This document shows positions 15,077 to 18,353 of a stretch of 18,353 bases of DNA, piece after piece (position 1 is the first letter of the stretch; each line of letters opens with the position of its first letter). Origin of the DNA: CAYVBJ01 sp964415185. Its GTDB lineage: Bacteria > Bacteroidota > Rhodothermia > Balneolales > Balneolaceae. Where the stretch lies: NCBI GenBank assembly GCA_964415185.1, contig CAYPZI010000052.1, forward strand, positions 1 through 18,353, written 5' to 3'. The notes beneath the pieces are model-generated. The model was given only the letters and a program-made list of their open reading frames with translations, made no database searches and was not told the origin of the DNA. Made by a program: the position numbers and the translations under genes.

Positions 15077-15967
15077 ATGTCTGCAAAAATAATTGACGGT
15101 AGAAAAGTAGCTGAAATCACAAGAAACCAGATCCGGGAGGATGTGGAAAAATGGGTAGGTGCCGGACATCGGGCTCCCTATATTCAGGTGATACAGATCG
15201 GAAATGATCCTGCATCCACAGTCTATATCGGTGCCAAAACAAGGGCTTGCAAGGATGTGGGTATTGAAACAGGAACGGCACATCTGTCAGATACTGTTTC
15301 CGCAAAGGAGCTGAAGAAAGTAATTGAAGGCTTTAACCGGGATGACTCAGTCGACGGAATACTGGTTCAGCTTCCGCTGCCGGCTCATCTCTCGGCCTTG
15401 GATGTGATCGAGTGCATCGATTACCGCAAGGATGTTGATGGGTTTCACCCGATGAATGTGGGCAGGCTGACAGTAAATCAACCAACGTTTCGTTCCTGCA
15501 CTCCCGCCGGTATTTTTGAGCTGTTCAACTACTATAGCATTCAGGTTAAAAGCAAACATGCCGTAGTAGTTGGGGCAAGTAATATCGTCGGTTCTCCGAT
15601 GGCGATTATGCTTTCACGCGAAAACAGTGCGGGAAAAGCCACAACCACGATTTGTCACAAGTACACGAAAGACCTTACTCAGCATACCATTTCAGCGGAT
15701 ATCCTGGTTGTTGCTGCCGGTCAGCCGGAAATGATAAAAGGAGAGATGGTGAAAGAAGGGGTGGTTGTAATCGATGTCGGGATCAACCGGGTGGCGGATG
15801 AAAAAAGTGAAAAAGGATACAGGCTTGTAGGTGACTGCCACTTCGAAAGCGTGAGCGAAAAAGCCAGTTGGATTACACCCGTTCCAGGAGGCGTCGGCCC
15901 TATGACTGTCGCCATGCTTATGAAGAATACACTCCTCGCAGCAAAAAAGTCGATTTACCCGCAATAG
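15077..15967 (+). CDS. folD: Methylenetetrahydrofolate dehydrogenase/cyclohydrolase
   Basis: 296 residues, the normal length. FolD interconverts 5,10-methylene-, methenyl- and 10-formyl-tetrahydrofolate with NADP(H). The catalytic residues Tyr50 and Lys54 lie in STVYIGAKTRAC, in the positions known for E. coli FolD. DGILVQLPLP (93-102), DVDGFHPMNVG (122-132), GASNIVGSPMA (where the usual G-R-S is G-A-S) and PVPGGVGPMTVAML near the C-terminus complete the signature. It starts 4 nt after the response regulator, which suggests cotranscription. Downstream is 259 bp without a gene. Confidence 0.97.
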   Translation: MSAKIIDGRKVAEITRNQIREDVEKWVGAGHRAPYIQVIQIGNDPASTVYIGAKTRACKDVGIETGTAHLSDTVSAKELKKVIEGFNRDDSVDGILVQLPLPAHLSALDVIECIDYRKDVDGFHPMNVGRLTVNQPTFRSCTPAGIFELFNYYSIQVKSKHAVVVGASNIVGSPMAIMLSRENSAGKATTTICHKYTKDLTQHTISADILVVAAGQPEMIKGEMVKEGVVVIDVGINRVADEKSEKGYRLVGDCHFESVSEKASWITPVPGGVGPMTVAMLMKNTLLAAKKSIYPQ

Positions 15968-16226
15968 CAAGTAATAGAGCAAAACCTTCAAGCGAGCACT
16001 TTTTGCACCTTGAAGCGTTAAACACAATTTGGCAGGGAGAAAGCGGTAAGCAGTAAGCAGGCATCAGGGTTCTTTTCTGAAATTAGATTCCTGTTGTACT
16101 TTTTAATACAGGTAAATTATTCCTGAATGTTCACTTCTGAAATTGTTATTATTCACTTAAAGCAGAGGACGAAGTACTATTCTTTTGACTTCGCCAAATT
16201 TTATAGATTTACACAAACACCCAATC
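15968..16226. other. Intergenic region with weak hairpin and 7-bp tandem repeat
   Basis: CTTCAAG at 15986-15992 and CTTGAAG at 16009-16015 can form a 7-bp stem soon after folD, without a following T-tract, so it is at best a weak terminator. GTAAGCA is repeated in tandem at 16046-16059. A partial promoter-like match lies at 16185-16211 (TTG, 16 nt, TAGATTTA) just before the amylase ATG, but it deviates from the pattern. No gene is visible. Confidence 0.4.
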
Positions 16227-18089
16227 ATGAAATATTTATTTTCTACTCTTTTCACTCTTATTACATTTTATACTTCAGTTGCGGCACAGGATATTTTTGA
16301 CCGCGTTGAACCTGCCAATTGGTGGACTGAAATGAAGCACAATAATATCCAGATCCTGTTTTATGGTGAGGATATTTCTCATTTAAAACCTGTATCGGGC
16401 AGTGCGGATTTGATTATTGAAAAAACGATTCGGGTTGAAAACCCGAATTACCTGTTTCTGTATGTTGAAATTTCTGATTCAGCTGTTGCCGGTTCGGTTC
16501 CGGTTCAGTTTTATGATAAAAATAAACTGGTTACCTCTATCCAATATCCGCTTTTAAAGAGAGATGAAGACCGGAAGTCCCTGAAGGGATTTGATAGTTC
16601 CGATGTAATGTACCTGATTACTCCCGACCGGTTTGTAAATGGTGATCCGGATAATGATGAGGTCGAAGGACTTTCCGAGGGCATTAACCGTACATTCAAG
16701 GGCGGAAGATATGGAGGCGACATCAGGGGAATCATGAACAGCCTTGATTATATTTCCGAAATGGGTTTTACAGCCATTTGGCTGAATCCGGTACTCGAAA
16801 ATGACATGCCGGAATATTCATATCATGGATATGCTGCGACCGATTTTTATAAGGTGGATCAAAGATTCGGAAGCAATGAACTTTACAGGCAGATGGTTTC
16901 GGAAGCGAAAAAGAAAGGTATTAAAGTGATCATGGATATGATCGTTAACCATTCCGGCTCGGAACACTGGTTTGTGAAAGATCTGCCCATGCACGACTGG
17001 CTGAATTTTCAGGAACGATTTGTTCAAAGCAGCCACAGAAGAAATACGGTCCAGGATTTATATGCTTCCGAGTATGATCAAAAGAAGTTTTCAGACGGAT
17101 GGTTTGTGGAAACCATGCCCGACTTAAATCAAAGAAATGAACTTCTTGGCGATTATTTGATTCAAAATGCCATTTGGTGGATTGAATATTCAGGGATCTC
17201 GGGTATCAGAATGGATACATACCCCTACCCGGACAAAAATTACATGACCAGATGGACATGTGCGGTAATGAAAGAATATCCGGATTTTAATATTGTCGGA
17301 GAAGAATGGACCTCAAATCCTGCGATTGTTTCATATTGGCAGGCAGGCAAGGAAAATCATGATGGCTATAGCTCCTGTTTGCCAAGTTTAATGGATTTTC
17401 CGGTTCAGGATGCCCTGGCGAAAGGACTTGTGGAAGATGAGAAACATTATGGAAGCGGCTTGATAAATACATATGAGGCACTTACCATGGATTTTCTCTA
17501 TGCCGACCCGGATAAGCTCGTCATTTTCCCTGATAATCATGATATGGACCGGTTTTTTACGCAGGTTGACAATGATATGAGCCTGTTCAAAATGGGTATG
17601 GCATATATGGCAACAATGAGAGGCACTCCACAAATTTATTATGGGACGGAAGTTTTAATGGAAAACAATGAGGCGCCGGGCGACCATGGAATTATCCGGT
17701 CTGAATTTCCGGGTGGCTGGCCCGATCACGAAGTAAACGCGTTTACGGGTGAGGGTTTAACCGGCGAACAAAAAGAGGCGCAAGAATACATTAAAAAGTT
17801 ACTTAACTGGCGAAACGACAAGAAAGTGATTCATACCGGGAAGCTTCTTCATTTTGCTCCGGAAAATAGTGTGTATACATTTTTCAGGTATAACGAATCT
17901 GAAAAGGTGATGGTTATTTTGAACAAAAACCAAAGTGATATTCAGCTTGATACAGGCAAGTACAAAGAGATTCTGGATCAATCTGAAACCGGAACCGATA
18001 TTATTACAGGCAAAACATTTAACCTGACCCGGCCTTTACCCCTCGAACCATTAACCGCATATATTATTGAAATAAATACGGTAGAATGA
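16227..18089 (+). CDS. Secreted GH13 alpha-amylase-family enzyme, SusA/neopullulanase-like
   Basis: 620 residues, matching the size of Bacteroides SusA. The ATG at 16227 begins a signal peptide (MKYLFSTLFTLITFYTSVAAQ, cleavage likely near A20/Q21) with no lipobox, so it is periplasmic rather than lipidated. An N-terminal beta domain typical of cyclomaltodextrinase/neopullulanase covers about 25-115. The GH13 barrel follows: DMIVNH (237-242), GIRMDT with nucleophile Asp330, GEEW with general acid Glu359, and FPDNHD with Asp439. A C-terminal beta domain ends the protein. It should hydrolyse alpha-1,4 glucans or cyclodextrins in the periplasm. No susC/susD genes are adjacent in the window, so oligosaccharide entry must be provided elsewhere. 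An upstream in-frame TTG at 16185 is less likely because it would precede the signal with a polar stretch. Confidence 0.92.
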   Translation: MKYLFSTLFTLITFYTSVAAQDIFDRVEPANWWTEMKHNNIQILFYGEDISHLKPVSGSADLIIEKTIRVENPNYLFLYVEISDSAVAGSVPVQFYDKNKLVTSIQYPLLKRDEDRKSLKGFDSSDVMYLITPDRFVNGDPDNDEVEGLSEGINRTFKGGRYGGDIRGIMNSLDYISEMGFTAIWLNPVLENDMPEYSYHGYAATDFYKVDQRFGSNELYRQMVSEAKKKGIKVIMDMIVNHSGSEHWFVKDLPMHDWLNFQERFVQSSHRRNTVQDLYASEYDQKKFSDGWFVETMPDLNQRNELLGDYLIQNAIWWIEYSGISGIRMDTYPYPDKNYMTRWTCAVMKEYPDFNIVGEEWTSNPAIVSYWQAGKENHDGYSSCLPSLMDFPVQDALAKGLVEDEKHYGSGLINTYEALTMDFLYADPDKLVIFPDNHDMDRFFTQVDNDMSLFKMGMAYMATMRGTPQIYYGTEVLMENNEAPGDHGIIRSEFPGGWPDHEVNAFTGEGLTGEQKEAQEYIKKLLNWRNDKKVIHTGKLLHFAPENSVYTFFRYNESEKVMVILNKNQSDIQLDTGKYKEILDQSETGTDIITGKTFNLTRPLPLEPLTAYIIEINTVE

Positions 18090-18353
18090 GTTATAAAGAC
18101 AAGGTATTGTAATTTTTTTTGAATGATATTAATGATTTCCGATTGACCATTCTATGTTACTTGCCCTTAATGTCGTGTCAATGATAAAATATCGGTTTAG
18201 TCATCCGGATCGTGCCCGGTTTTTAATGGACACGATTCAATAGCTTACATCATAAACTTCAACCTCATTGTCACCAGGCTGAAAGCCTGATACAACACAG
18301 GAGGCTGTCCAAAAAGATCTATTTGATTTAGAGATGCCTTAATTATTTAGGTT
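18090..18353. other. Noncoding right edge with hairpins
   Basis: No gene is visible. A T8 run at 18113-18120 follows a weak 4-bp stem (ACAA/TTGT at 18099-18102 and 18107-18110), a possible but poor terminator for the amylase gene. GGATCGTG at 18207-18214 pairs with CACGATTC at 18231-18238 (one G-T wobble). A perfect 6-bp stem with a GAA loop occupies 18275-18289 (CAGGCT/AGCCTG). Confidence 0.5.
18301..18353. mobile_element. Possible insertion-sequence end at window edge
   Basis: GAGGCTGTCCAAAAAG, beginning at 18301 or the preceding base, resembles the terminal inverted repeat of several IS families (for example IS1182-like elements). The opposite end and any transposase would lie outside the window, so this cannot be confirmed here. 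Confidence 0.25.

Noticed and set aside
18099..18120. Intrinsic terminator after the amylase gene.
   Set aside because: The stem is only 4 AT-rich base pairs, too weak despite the T8 tract.

Overview
The window looks like a chromosomal segment from a Gram-negative member of the Bacteroidota/Balneolota/Rhodothermota superphylum, and my best guess is Balneolota. Three things point there: a type IX secretion (T9SS) Plug-family lipoprotein, a SusA-type glycoside hydrolase, and a general lack of Shine-Dalgarno sequences with two promoter-like matches to the TTG-N17-23-TAnnTTTG pattern of that group. Diaminopimelate synthesis (dapF), PBP4 and CcmB fit a Gram-negative envelope with cytochrome c maturation. 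The phylum assignment is inference; no rRNA or tRNA gene is visible.

Layout. (1) 1-297: a 108-110 bp direct repeat in two copies, carrying six copies of an 11-bp palindrome; it runs into the 3' end of an OsmC-family gene (minus strand, 283-792). (2) 1003-4881, plus strand: a GMC-family flavin dehydrogenase, its gluconate-2-dehydrogenase-subunit-3-like partner and a sodium/solute symporter, closely spaced. Together they suggest import and periplasmic oxidation of a sugar or sugar derivative. (3) 4949-11379, minus strand: seven tightly packed genes reading ccmB, holB, dapF, T9SS Plug-like lipoprotein, a membrane protein with a penicillin-recognising fold whose catalytic motifs look lost, a small two-helix membrane protein, and an RsmI-like methyltransferase. 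Most junctions overlap or are within 5 nt, so it reads as one transcription unit mixing housekeeping and envelope functions. (4) 11380-11769: a 390-bp divergent intergenic region with two facing promoter-like sequences. (5) 11770-15967, plus strand: a stand-alone PTS EIIA-2 protein, dacB (PBP4), an NtrC-type sigma-54 response regulator and folD, again overlapping or 4 nt apart. (6) 16227-18089, plus strand: a secreted GH13 enzyme resembling SusA, followed by 264 bp of noncoding DNA with a hairpin and a sequence resembling an insertion-sequence end at the right edge.

I saw no CRISPR array, phage, toxin-antitoxin pair, complete transposon or clear new defence system. The least explained items are the palindrome-rich repeat at the left edge, the apparently catalytically dead beta-lactamase-fold protein cotranscribed with a T9SS Plug-like lipoprotein, and the dehydrogenase/symporter module.
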